From Nectonema munidae (taxonomy: Eukaryota > Nematomorpha > Nectonematoida > Nectonematidae), in the NCBI GenBank assembly GCA_030549495.1, contig JAUIRK010000879.1, positions 620,001-684,000 of the forward strand: a DNA stretch of 64,000 nt. Reading direction: 5' to 3'. A model generated the notes under the pieces. It ran no database searches. It had not been told where the DNA came from and saw only the letters and a list, made by a program, of their open reading frames with translations. This document shows, one piece after another, positions 40,844 to 51,730 of the stretch (position 1 is the stretch's first letter; every line of letters begins with the position of its first letter). A program made the position numbers and the translations under genes.

Positions 40844-41206
40844 GGTACTTTCCTGTTATCGCCCCACCACCCATCGCTCTACTACCACGATAAATATTTT
40901 GTGGATCCCCAAACCAGAGTCCATACTCAACATATTGAGCGTGTGTGGCGTTCTGCAAAGGTAAGAAACGAGGCAATGTGGAACTAATCGAGAGATGCAA
41001 TCTGGATATTTAGCTGAGTTTCTTTGGCGTCATTCATCTTCGATTATATATGGTGGTAATATGTTTGATGCGATTCTTTTTGATATGGTTGAATTTTATC
41101 CACCTACAGATTAAAAGATTTTTCACTTGTTTTTTTAATACATTTGTGTACTTTAATACATGTTTTATAACATTTTGGGGTGGTGGGGCGATAACAGGAA
41201 AGTACC
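40844..41206 (+). mobile_element. Merlin-like mini-element with perfect TIRs and TSD
   Basis: 29-bp perfect terminal inverted repeats (40844-40872 and 41178-41206) start GGTACTTTCCTGTTATCGCC. Identical 8-bp AAAAATTG copies flank them (40836-40843 and 41207-41214). The inside encodes KYFVDPQTRVHTQHIERVWR, then (after a frame change and a stop) SGYLAEFLWRHSSS, the C-terminal end of a Merlin/IS1016-type (DDE_Tnp_IS1595-like) transposase. The left repeat directly abuts the C-terminal coding part, so the N-terminal two thirds were deleted internally. The 363-bp unit looks like one well-preserved, non-autonomous insertion. Confidence 0.9.
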
Positions 41207-41214
41207 AAAAATTG

Positions 41215-42428
41215 CTTTAAAAAATTGTTATAAAATTGCCCTGAGTAAATTAGATTCGCCCTTGTGAGAAGGTTACACCTTATATAAAAAATGAGAAACT
41301 CTTTACAAGATCTAGCATCTAATTGAAATACTCTTAGATCTACTTCTGCAATTAATATAGCTGAGCATCGGTATTCTGGAATTAATTTTGTCTAAAATAA
41401 TACTTTGAATATAATTGAGGTTGCAAGAAAACATTCAAAAAATAGTTAGGGACTTGCAAAAGAAAAGTCATCAATTAAAATCTACTGCTCTAATCCAATA
41501 ATTATTCTTACCCAGATGGCAATTTTGACATCACCTCTTTATTTGCAAATCCACTGCCCTTAATAGCTAAAGCAGTTATGTGTTGCGACTATAACATCAG
41601 TTCTTAATAATTGTTTTTTCTATGTTAACCGACTTACACCGATTTAGATTGTAAATATAAATTAAATTCATATTCAAATTTGATTTACCCCACGCAGGCG
41701 TTTTCGTAAGTTTTTGTGTAAATTTAGTTTCTGCCCCCTGTGCTGAAAAATGAAATTAATATAAAAATAAAAGCTAATTAAAATCATTCTATGATTTTTC
41801 ATACATACATAATTTTATAGCAGCATTCATTTTTCAACATATGCGAGCAAATAATTCCAACTTATCCAATTTCATTATAATGATTTTTTAACCCAAAACT
41901 ACATCTAAGCCACCATTTTCTTGTACGCTAAATTTATTAGTATTTTTTATTTTTCACAAAATTATACGTAGCTATGTCAAAACTTCAATCAAAGTTGACA
42001 GAACCTCTCAAAACTTTTGTATAAGTATATTATAAACATTTTTTTTATTATCAAAGATCACATCTAAACTACCAGTTTTGGGTATGCTATTTCTAATTTA
42101 AATATAATCATACTTTTTGCACATTCTATCACACACATTTTAAAAGCGGTTTATTTTAGCAAATGCTTAGAGTTTATTTCAACTCCAAGCATCAATTGAT
42201 AAAACCGTAATCTCTATCGCGTGCGCTCACATATCAATTCTTCTTCTTGTTTCAACCACTATAGAGATTCAACTATCGAAACTCGTTGTACTTAGCAGTT
42301 TCACGGGGTCTTCAGATGAACTGAGTATAGAGATACGCAGGTCTTTTTTATTCGTATTGTGTAAATAGTTTTTGTGCTTGTTTATAACATGTATGATGAT
42401 GATCGTATTATAGGATGTAATGATCATT
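41215..42428. other. AT-rich spacer, no gene recognised
   Basis: No coding or clear repeat structure was found between the Merlin-like element and the long direct repeat that begins near 42,429. Confidence 0.5.
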
Positions 42429-43912
42429 CGAATACATGATAATGTAAGATAAGAGAATAAAAGAGGGAATGCAGACTTTCGAGTCAAACATCATGCCAAG
42501 CTGCTCTGAAATTCCTTTCAAACATATTTTACAAACATTGTGAGAACTATATAATAATAATAATAATAATAATCCATTGTTTCAATATGCATACAATAAG
42601 TAAGCAATGTTTATCACAGTGTCTTCTAGTATTTTTGAGCAAACACATGTTGATGATCCACTAGATTTTTTCATCTTCTGTCACAGTGACTCTATTTCTC
42701 TTTATCTCCTCTGTTTTTCGCTTTCTCTGCTAAAACTCAATCACTCAAGCTCTTCTCTCATTCAAGCTCTCTTCTCTTGTTTAAGCTCTCCTATCTCATT
42801 CAGCTCTCTTTTCTCCAGTGGCGTTCCTAGGCTGGGGCATGAGGTCCCGTGCCCCCTCCCCTTTACCTCATAGTGCTCCGCATTCACCTTATGCGATATC
42901 AGTTTTCGAAAATTTCTTCAATGAAAGGATCAAGAAAGTATAAATTATGTTGGTCAAGTTTTTTAAGTTTTTAAATTATGCCTCCCTCCACCCCCCTCTA
43001 TCAACTTTTTTCTGGCTACGCCACTGCTTCTCTCTAATTTGTATTTAGAGCTAAATTAAAAATAATTCTATTTTATCTCATTAGACACTAGTTTTTAGCG
43101 AAATATAAGTTCTATATTTTCAGAACCTTTTTTCATGATACCAAAGTTTAGCCATTCAAATTAATCACAGAGATTTTTGGTAAAAATTTAGTTCCATCAA
43201 TACACCAAACATTTTGCAAAAAGAAAATTTATTTGTTTTTAAATGAGAAAAATAGTTTTCAATCGTTACAATTTTATATCAATGAATATTGTTAGACTCG
43301 CGTTAAAAAAATTTTTTCAACAAAGGTCACTTAATCTCTATCAGTTCTTTTGGTTAAATTTTGTAACATTTGAAAACTTTAATTTTTTCAACTCAATAAA
43401 TTTTTTTTCAATAGCTATTTGGGAATGAATATTTTGACTAGCTATTCAGTTTAAAAGCAAAAATATTCTATTTGTTTTAGTTTTTTAATGATTTTGTGTT
43501 CTTAAACTTAAATAATTTTATGAAAAGTGATTAAACTACCATTTTTGTATACTATGATTCCTTACAAAATGTAAAAAATACAATCGTTACCAAATCACCC
43601 TATAAGGGTTAGCTACTTCTACGTTGGCTTTGCTGCTTATAAAAGCTTGAAAATATGAAATAAACTATCTCATTTTTTATGCCTTCTATTATTTTAAAAT
43701 TATTCTGAGAACAGACAGTTTCATTTTAAAATAGTGAAAATTGCTTTATTAGTTTATTTTGTCTCCTTTCTTATGTTAATTATGTAGCAAATTTTTCATT
43801 TTGAGAAAAAGGTAAGGTAAAGGTGCCGTGGGTGTGTTTTCATTGACAAGGCACTGATGTAAACTTTAAGCTTATGTCAAACTATGAACAAATTGGTATC
43901 GATGAGGAATCC
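42429..43912. repeat. Long direct repeat, copy 1
   Basis: It begins CGAATACATGATAATGTAAG and matches 47,748-49,477 almost throughout, with small indels. It contains an (AAT)n run, a CT-rich stretch, a hAT-like MITE (42,816-43,026) and the 3' part of a SINE. Relative to copy 2 it lacks about 240 bp near 43,480. The edges do not have the form of terminal repeats of a retroelement. Confidence 0.9.
42816..43026. mobile_element. hAT-type MITE, 211 bp (copy in repeat 1)
   Basis: Ends are CAGTGGCGTTCCTAGGCTGG and CTGGCTACGCCACTG, an imperfect inverted pair of the widespread CAGTGGCGTAGCCAG type. Flanks CTTTTCTC and CTTCTCTC differ at one base and are a plausible 8-bp target duplication. It predates the long duplication because both copies have it. 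Confidence 0.85.
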
Positions 43913-43950
43913 AAATGGTCTCGGTTCGAATCCCCATCGTGTTCAGCTAT
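43805..43950 (-). mobile_element. tRNA-derived SINE, minus strand, copy 2
   Basis: On the minus strand, CAATGAAAACACACCCACGG followed by CACCTTTACCTTACC matches the body and tail of the 38.8-kb SINE (GTGAAAATACC, ACCTTTACC). The head with a decayed B box (GGATTCCTC) lies toward 43,920. It overlaps the end of the long direct repeat. Confidence 0.65.
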
Positions 43951-44009
43951 GGAAGATTACTCTTCCCTATGAATACAATAACAACTAAAAAAAAAATTCA
44001 TTTTTTGAT

Positions 44010-44075
44010 GGTGGGGCCCATAACTTAGATGTAGGGGCCCGCCCCAAGTGCCCCATAGCTGGCTACGTGGCTGTA
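44010..44075 (-). mobile_element. Degenerate hAT-like MITE end
   Basis: The minus strand reads CAGCCACGTAGCCAGCTATG then GGGCACTTGGGGCGGGCCCC, similar to the CAGTGGCGTAGCCAG end class. No opposite end was seen. Confidence 0.5.
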
Positions 44076-44311
44076 TATATATATTAATAGGTAGCAAAGC
44101 TCAATCAATTTTTTTATAGATGAAGGACTCTGAGCCTGGACCAGAGCAAGACACTAAGCCACTTCTGCTTCGATGTGGTAGCTAGACAAACATTCAAATT
44201 TTTAAAATTCTTCCTTAATGAACTATAATATTACCCTTAAAAAAATTTTTCATGTTTTTCCATCCTGTAATTATGATTCAATATCAATTACACAAGTTTT
44301 AACATTGATCA

Positions 44312-44704
44312 TACAACATATTACTTTCAAACAAACTCATCATACCAGACGTAATTATCTTCAAACATCCATCATACAATATTTTACTAATTAATTCATC
44401 GGATATAATCATCATACATTATGCAATTATCATCAAACATCATACATTAACCTATTAACCGTCTAATTCAACTCATCAAACGTGTTTAATTTGTTTATTC
44501 ATCATTGCCAACATGATTCCGCTATGCACTCGTCATTTCGCTAATTTACAACATATTTTCAAATAAACTCATCATACCTGACGTAATTATCTTCTCAATC
44601 ATCATACAATATTTTACTAATTAATTTAACTCATCATACCCTATGCAATTATCACAAACATCATACATTAACCTATTAACCGTAATTCAACTCATCAAAC
44701 GTGT
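44312..44704. repeat. ~235-bp tandem duplication hit by piggyBac
   Basis: Unit 1 (44,312-44,546) and unit 2 (44,547-44,704) share ACAACATATT, CAAACAAACTCATCATAC-type motifs and ACATTAACCTATTAACCGT. Unit 2 stops at TTAA (44,705-44,708) and resumes after the piggyBac element at 47,455 with GTTTATTCATCATTGCCAAC, as in unit 1 at 44,493. Confidence 0.9.
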
Positions 44705-44708
44705 TTAA

Positions 44709-47450
44709 TCTTTTGAGTCACAATGAATCTCTGGTGACCCAAAATATAAATTGAAAAATTTTTAAAAACAATTTCTTTTTCATATTTTTTTCTTGATTTT
44801 AGCACTGCGATATAACTGTTTTTCTTAATTTGGATGCTTTTTATATTTTCAGCATGTAACAAATTTTTTTCAAACTAATAAAGAAACATAAAATTTAAAA
44901 ATTTAGCAAAAAATATTGAAAAATAGAGACAAAAAAATTTTTACAAAACCTTTATTTGTTAACTTATGCAAGGTGCAGGTAAATATCAATTTGAAATCCT
45001 AATGCTCTCAAAAATAGCCATTTTATACATGGTCATGAGTGACCCATTGTGTCTTATAAGCAGGTGGTTCCAGAAAATTTAATTGAAAAACAGAAACATA
45101 GAAGATGCATATATCAAGCAGATTTGGAAGTTGATTTTTAAAGAGCAGTTGATATCTACTTTCACAAACATGAAAGAGATAGAGAATGAAAAGATGAGAA
45201 AAGCTGTCAAAGTGCTTGATATATCTGTCTTCTATTTTTCTTGTTATTCTTCAGACAACATACCCCATCATTCTTTCTACAATCACTTGCTCTCTATTTT
45301 CTCTATCACTTATTTCTTTGTTTCATCTTCAACATGAGTAACTACAAAAAAGGAAGAGAATTTTTACTAGACAATGGAAGCGTTTTAGAAGTTATTTTTC
45401 CTGAAAATTCTGATGATGATGATTTACCTGAAATTGATCAAGAAGATGACAGTGTTTTGAGTGAAGCTGTTGATAATGTAAATGATTCTGTGCGAATCGG
45501 TACTGATGAATCTTTTTTATTGCTGAATACCGAGTCTATATTGGAAGAAGATACAATCTCATGATCAAATAAAATAAAGAATCCTGTTTTGCCGATCGTA
45601 TCCTCACCCATTCCCCATGGTAAGTTCAAACTCAAAGTTGAAACTTTTTTACAAACTTCAAAAGAGCCTCTTGCGTATGATGTCTTGAATATCGTAAGTG
45701 ATTTTGAAAATTTAGTTAAAAACATAATTGTGCCTCAAACAAATTTATATGCATCTCAAAGCGGCTTTGTTTTTCAAACAAGTTTTTTTGAAATTTGTAC
45801 TTTTCTCGGAATCCATTTGATAATGGGTTACCATGTTTTACCAAAATTAAGACATTATTGGTCCAAAGATCCTGATTTGACAGTCCCATATATATCTTCT
45901 ATCATGTCATTAAATAGATTCTTACAAATTAGAAAGTTTTTACATTTTAATGATAATAATAGTTCTAAAAACAATGATAGAGCAAAAAAAATATGTAATG
46001 TTTTTGACCATCTCAATATATCGTTTCAATCTTGTTTATACCCAGAAAAAAAACTAAGTGTAGATGAAAGAATGATAAAATTTAAAGGTCAAAACATAAT
46101 GAAGCAATATGTTAAAGCCAAGCCTATTAAAAGGAGTTTTAAAGTATGGGTTTTGGCTGAAATTTCTGACTATGTTTACAATCTTATTCCGTATTGTGGA
46201 AAAGCAGAAGTTCGCGAGTATGGATCGGAGGAATCTGTAGTTATGAAATTAACGAGTGAATTGAAAGGCGCAGGGTGCCATGTTTATTTTGATAATTTTT
46301 TTACTACTATTTCTTTGATGTCTCATTTACATGAAAATGGCATAATGCGTCCTAACAGAAAAAACATTCCATATACTTTGAAAGAAGATAAACAGTTTAA
46401 AAAAGGCGAAATTTATTCTTCACAAACTACAGAGAGAAAAATAAATTTAGTGAATAGTATCGAATTGTTTTAAACCTAATAAGCAAAAGATCAGAACGAA
46501 GAGGAAAACGAAATGCTATGATTCAAACAATACCCACCATGGTGCTCGACTATAACGAATTTATGGGTGGAGTAGATAAATCTAACCAACTAAAAAGTTT
46601 TATTTGAGAATGTTCTTTGACTTATTGGAAACTTGCAAAACTAACTAATTCTTTTATTATGTATAAAATGATACATAATAATGAAAAAGATAAAGAAGTA
46701 TCTTTGTTTGAATTCAAACAAAAAGTGTCGAGAAAAATGATAAACGATTTTACATCAAGAATTTACAAAAATGATATATCAAGTTTTCAAGGAGGACTAG
46801 AAATTCAGCACGAGAATCATCTACCAAGATTTTCAGATAACAGAAAAAGATGTTTTTACTGCAACAAAAATGGTCTAGACAACAAAACATTTACTTTTTG
46901 TTTAGCGTGGAACAAGTATTTATTTGTGCAAAAAAATCGAAATTGTTTCATGAATTTTCATTTGCGATAAAGTCATTCATTGTTTATTTTAAAAAATAAA
47001 GTCATTTTTTACAATGAATTGTTTTGCTTGTTGTTTAGAACATAATATAGATTAAGAAATAAGGCTCATTTGCAGATAACGTCAATATATTTTTCCTAAT
47101 TTTCCACCATACCCCCTGCTCTATTCTCTTTTTTATTACACTTGTAATTCACATCAAAGTCAACTTTTGTGAACTTGAGGACATCTACTTTCCCTTAGTA
47201 AGGTTTGTTTTTTTATTAGTCAATTGTGAACTATAAGTATAAACCGATAAATACTTTACAAATTTAATTTTTCTAGATGATTTCGAAGAATAATTAAAGT
47301 TGGAATTATATTTTTGAAAATTTTTTACTTAGACTCTCTAGTTTCGAGTTAAGACACAATGGGTCACTCATGACCCATGAACTTTTTCACCGTTAGATGA
47401 AGTAAAATATCCAAAAAGCTTTAAATTTCTCTTAATTACATCAAAAAACA
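44709..47450 (+). mobile_element. piggyBac element 2 with TTAA target duplication
   Basis: Bounded by TTAA at 44705-44708 and 47451-47454. Unit 1 of the tandem repeat shows the empty site (TTAA at 44486-44489). Short terminal similarity (TCTTTTGA / TGTTTTTTGA inward) is weak. A perfect 26-bp inverted repeat starting GGTCATGAGTGACCC lies inside, at 45031-45056 and 47350-47375, and a diverged third copy of the motif at about 44,713-44,740. The left spacer is much longer than the right. Length is 2,742 bp. Confidence 0.85.
45334..46967 (+). pseudogene. piggyBac transposase, near full length, few breaks
   Basis: The N terminus MSNYKKGREFLLDNGSVLEV leads to an Asp/Glu-rich stretch, then a stop near 45,562. 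The DDE_Tnp_1_7-type core follows (ICTFLGIHLIMGYHVLPKLR, YWSKDPDLTVPYISSIMSLN). Three catalytic Asp motifs are readable: LSVDERMIKFKG, VYFDNFFTT and YNEFMGGVDKSNQ. A frame change lies near 46,470 and a stop near 46,605. The C-terminal Cys-rich domain (KRCFYCNKNG, TFCLAWNKYLF) is incomplete. Probably inactive but relatively young. Confidence 0.9.
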
Positions 47451-47747
47451 TTAAAATTTTGTTTATTCATCATTGCCAACATGATTCCGCTATGTTCACG
47501 TCATTTCGCTAATTTGTTTATGTTTATTGATCATAATCAATGTGTTTTTCCTATATACACTGAAGCAACATAATGGCGCTTTCCTATATACATGATACAC
47601 GCATACAGAAAATAATAGGAAAGCCAAAAGCGCTGTTCTTGAAATAAAAATGGGCTCATCAAATTTTCATTGGTCACATGATATTACTCATTTATAGCTA
47701 TTAACTTTTAACTCTATCGCGATAAATCAGGGGCACACATCCGTGGG

Positions 47748-49477
47748 CGAATACATGATACTGTAAGATAAGAGAATAAAAGAGGGAATGCAGACTTTCG
47801 AGTCAAACATCATGCCAAGCTGCTCTGAAATTCCTATCAAAAATATTTTACAAACGATGTGAGAGCTATATAATAATAATAATAATCCATTGTTACAATA
47901 TGCGCACAAAAAGTAAGCAGTGTTTATCACAGTGTCTTCTAGTATTTTTGAGCAAACACATGTTGATGATCCACTAGGTTTTTTCATCTTCTTCTGTCAC
48001 AGTGATTCTATTTCTCTTTCTATCTCCTCTGTTTTTCGCTTTCTCTGCTAAAACTCAAGCCCTCTTCTCTCATTCAATCTCTTTTCTCATTCAATCTCTC
48101 TTCTCTCATTCAAGCTCTCTTCTTTCACTCAAGCTCTCTTCTCTTGTTTAAGCTCTCCTATCTCATTCAGCTCTCATTTCTGCAGTGGCGTTCCTAGGCT
48201 GGGGCATGAGGTCCCGTGCCCCCTCCCCTTTACCTCATGGTGCTCCGCATTCACCTTATGCGATATCAGTTTTCGAAAATTTCTTCAATGAAAGGATCAA
48301 GAAAGTATAAATAATATTGGTCAAGTTTTTTAAGTTTTTAAATTATGCCTCCCTCCACCCCCTCTATCAACTTTTTTCTGGCTACGCCACTGCTTCTCTC
48401 TAATTTGTATTTAAAGCTAAATTAAAAATAATTCTATTTTATCTCATTAGACACTAGTTTTTAGCGAAATATAAGTTCTATATTTTCAGAACCTTTTTTC
48501 ATGATACCAAAGTTTAGCCATTCAAATTAATCACAGAGATTTTTGGTAAAAATTTAGTTCCATCAATACACCAAACATTTTGCAAAAATGAAAATTTATT
48601 TGTTTTTAAATGAGAAAAATAGTTTTCAATCGTTACAATTTTATATCAATGAATATTGTTAGACTCGCGCTAAGAACTTTTTCAACAAAAGTCACTTAAT
48701 CTCTATCAGTACTTTTGGTTACATTTTGTAACATTTGAAAACTTTAATTTTTTCAACTCAATAAATTTTTTTTAATAGCTGAATATTTTGACTAGCTATT
48801 CAGTTTAAAAGCAAAAATACTCTATTTGTTTAATATTTAAGCAGAGATATTTTTATAATGTTCCGTTGTTGTAAGTAACACTGTACATAACTAATTAAAT
48901 CATTTTTTTAAGAAAATTTGTTGATTATTATAATAAAAATATAATATCGAAACAAAATGTTTCAGTTGTTAAAAATTTACTTGATCTATTTATAACAGCT
49001 GTCAAAAAACGCAATAATTTTCTTGTTCTCGTATACTATGATTTATGTTTGTTTAAATAGTTTTTTTTAATGATTTTGTGTTTTTAAACTTAAATAATTT
49101 TATGAAAAGTGATTAAACTACCATTTTTGTATACTATGATTCTTTCCAAATTGTAAAAAATACAAGCGTTACCAAATAACCCTATAAGGGTTAGCTACTT
49201 CAACGTGCCATTTTCAAGCTTATAAAAACTTGAAAATATCAAATAAACTATTTCATTTTTTATGCCTTCTATTATTTTGAAATTATTCTGAGAACAGAGA
49301 CAGTTTCATTTTAAAATAGTGAAAATTGCTTTATAAGTTTATTTTGTCTCCTTTCTTAAATTATGTAGCAAATTTTTTATTTTGAGAAAAAGGAAAGGTT
49401 TTTTTTTCTTATATTATTTTTAATATAAACTTTAAGCTTATGTCAAACTATGAACAAATTGGTATCGATGAGGAATC
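47748..49477. repeat. Long direct repeat, copy 2
   Basis: Matches 42,429-43,912. It carries about 240 bp (near 48,830-49,065) absent from copy 1, bounded on both sides by TTTGTTTAA. That may be an insertion here or a microhomology deletion in copy 1. It contains the second copy of the 211-bp hAT MITE. Confidence 0.9.
48183..48392. mobile_element. hAT-type MITE (copy in repeat 2)
   Basis: Same element as at 42,816-43,026, with the same ends (CAGTGGCG..., ...CTACGCCACTG) and same position within the long repeat, so it was copied by the segmental duplication and did not insert independently. Confidence 0.85.
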
Positions 49478-49531
49478 GAATCCAGAGTCTTCCGTGCTCG
49501 GTCCATCATCTTAACCAACCCTCCATGCCAC
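49395..49531 (-). mobile_element. tRNA-derived SINE, minus strand, copy 3
   Basis: The minus strand reads GGGTTGGTTAAGATGATGGA (A-box region), then GGATTCGATTCCTC (B box), then CATCGATACCAATTTG into the same body as copy 2. The head strongly resembles a tRNA-Ser/Leu type. The 3' tail region differs from copy 2 (T-rich). Confidence 0.75.
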
Positions 49532-49559
49532 CCAAGAGTATGCTGTGCAGGGGATACCT

Positions 49560-50794
49560 CAAATTAGTTTTGAAAAAACTTAAGTTATGCTATAAAATTT
49601 TTTAGTTCTTGTTGAAGCTCTATAACTTTTTCTGATAGACTTTTTTTCCTTAAAAGTTATTATAAAAGGCAAATCATTGCAAAATGTTTAAAGTTGTTTT
49701 ACTTTTTGTAGATTTTTGTAGCTTGCATCAATTTAGCTTTTAAACTATTTTTGAATGATGCTGAGAAAAATGAAGTAATACAATCTTAATTTATTGTTTG
49801 GTTTTTGGTTGCACAATTTTATCTTCATTTTATACCCTTTTTTTAGTTTAACTAACATACACTTATTCTTATACACTAAAAAGAATGAAAAAATTCTTAT
49901 ACCAAGTTTTCTAACTTTGGTTCTGTTTTTTCATTTTTTGATAGAAATTACCTCAGAAAAGTTATGTAATTTGGATGTGTTTTTTAATTTATTTTTCTCA
50001 ATAAAACATTTTCATTTTTTAGGAAGAAGAAATTTAACAACTGAAAATTAATGAATGATTTTTTTCATTCAATAAAATTTCCAATTTTTTTATTCTTAAT
50101 TGATATCTTTACCCCTTTTCTACACATAATTTGGAGATGGTGCGAATCTATTTGAAGTGAGAAAGAAGGAGCTATATATAAGTCCTCATTCATTGTTGAC
50201 GTTAAGCTTAATAGGGCGGGGGTTAAAGTTTACATTAAGCTTAATTAAGAATGAAATAGAATAGACAAGAGAGGAGTAGGAATTCCGAAAAATTTGTTGT
50301 CTTTTTTGGAAGACGCTTGAAAGTCCGTAACCTTCAATAATTTCAAGGATGTGCGCCCCTGAATCAAACATCGCAGGGTGTCTAGTAGACCATTTTCCTT
50401 CAGACTACATTCACTCGTATAAAACTCTCCAACCTTCAGTTATTTGTTTTCAGTTGTTTTCTCTATCAATCAAATATCCTTTCATCAATTCCTGTAAGTG
50501 TGCCTGATAGACTACTTCTTTTTCAAATGAAAAGCCTATTCACCCCCCCCCCCCCCCCATAATTTAGCATTTTTTTAAGCTAGTGTATATGCGATATGCA
50601 AATTTAACTAAAATATTCTCGCTGGAAGTATAGTATTTAAATTTCATCAATTTTGTAAAAAAAATATATAATAGTCTTATAAATTTAGGTATGCGCTATA
50701 TACATTTAAATGATTGCTTGAATATTTCGTCTCCCGTGGTATTTCCAGACCAGTAATTTTGAAAATTGGAAGGGAAAAAATTCGCCCCAATAAT
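49560..50794. other. AT-rich spacer with C16 run and hAT-like ends
   Basis: No gene recognised. It contains a C homopolymer near 50,541-50,557 and two dispersed hAT-like tips (ending 50,361 and 50,814). Confidence 0.5.
50343..50361 (-). mobile_element. hAT-like terminus, dispersed family copy 3
   Basis: Minus strand CAGGGGCGCACATCCTTGAA, the same tip as those near 10,213, 29,476, 50,814 and 53,936. Confidence 0.5.
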
Positions 50795-50814
50795 TTTGAG
50801 GATGTGCGCCTCTG
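50795..50814 (-). mobile_element. hAT-like terminus, dispersed family copy 4
   Basis: Minus strand CAGAGGCGCACATCCTCAAA, identical over the tip to the copy ending at 53,936. A G-rich stretch (minus strand GGGGCGAA) follows in both. Confidence 0.55.
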
Positions 50815-50821
50815 GGATAAA

Positions 50822-50929
50822 TGACTACAAAATGTAGTCATAATAAATTAATACCCTTTTTAAAAATCAAGAAAAAACTTCATTTTAGGTTTTTTTATCT
50901 CTATTGAAACTGATTACATTTTGTAGTCA
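50822..50929. mobile_element. Foldback MITE-like hairpin
   Basis: TGACTACAAAATGTAGTCA (itself palindromic) at 50822-50840 is matched at 50911-50929 by TGATTACATTTTGTAGTCA. About 70 bp of AT-rich DNA separate them. It looks like a small foldback element; a TA or other target duplication could not be fixed. Confidence 0.6.
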
Positions 50930-51171
50930 AACACTTTCTTTGAGATTTGCTATGTTGCTTTTGTAATGCATACAACAGCTGTTATTTGAAGCTTGATATA
51001 CTGAAAGAGAATAAATATACATTTTATTTCCGCCTGTCACACGAATCATATGGATCATCTATCATGCTTTATGTCTTCTCTGTTTTCATTTCTTTCTTTC
51101 TTTTCTGCTTTCCATATCTTTTACAGTATGACCAAAAAAGTCTTTTATCGAAGCATGCAGCTTGGACAACT

Positions 51172-51520
51172 ACAGAATTTTGTAGGATACAACTACAGAA
51201 TTTGCGAATATTCCAAGTGAAGACGAAGATATCGAAGAAAATTCCGAGCTCACTAATGTAGTTTTTAAAGAGGATTCAGAAGATTTTACTTTTATTTCTG
51301 AAAATGAGAATTCCGAAGATTCATCTTCTGAAGAGGAAGACAATGCATATGGAGTAAAGTGGGAAAATAAATTGGGAGAAAATTTGGTGCGATTGAGACG
51401 AAACTTTGTTACAGAAAAAGGAAGAACGCTATCAAAAGGTATTAATGAAAAAGAGCTTTTAAAGCATCTGACTAAACATTCAAAAATATGCCCAAATAAC
51501 ACAAAATACCCCAAGAGTAA
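51172..51520 (+). other. Acidic open segment, unrecognised
   Basis: One + strand frame reads EFANIPSEDEDIEENSELTN, then ENENSEDSSSEEEDNAYGV and a basic part (RLRRNFVTEKGRTLSKG). Acidic Ser/Glu-rich N termini followed by basic sequence occur in piggyBac-type transposases here and elsewhere. No diagnostic domain is visible and no start is clear. It lies just left of the hAT element at 51,731. Confidence 0.3.
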
Positions 51521-51730
51521 AAATAATAAACCATCAATAATTTTTTCCACTTTAATGATTAAATTCTCAGCAAATCTTTTTTTGCATTTGTATTGGATTA
51601 TGATGAACTTTTGATGAAAAGGAATTGAAAAGATACTCACTCTATGCTTATAATTTACAAATTTTTTAACTTTACCCATGAGTGATGATCTATCATATAT
51701 GAATGATTTTATTGTCTTGTAGAGCTTAAA

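Noticed and set aside
45031-47375. The 26-bp perfect inverted repeats as the outer ends of piggyBac element 2
   Set aside because: TTAA does not flank both of them, and comparison with the empty tandem unit places the true insertion boundaries further out, at 44,705 and 47,454.
42429-49477. The long direct repeats as terminal repeats of a retroelement
   Set aside because: The edges lack the usual form, the repeats contain a shared MITE and SINE, and the spacer holds a piggyBac and a tandem duplication with no retroelement genes. A segmental duplication explains it better.
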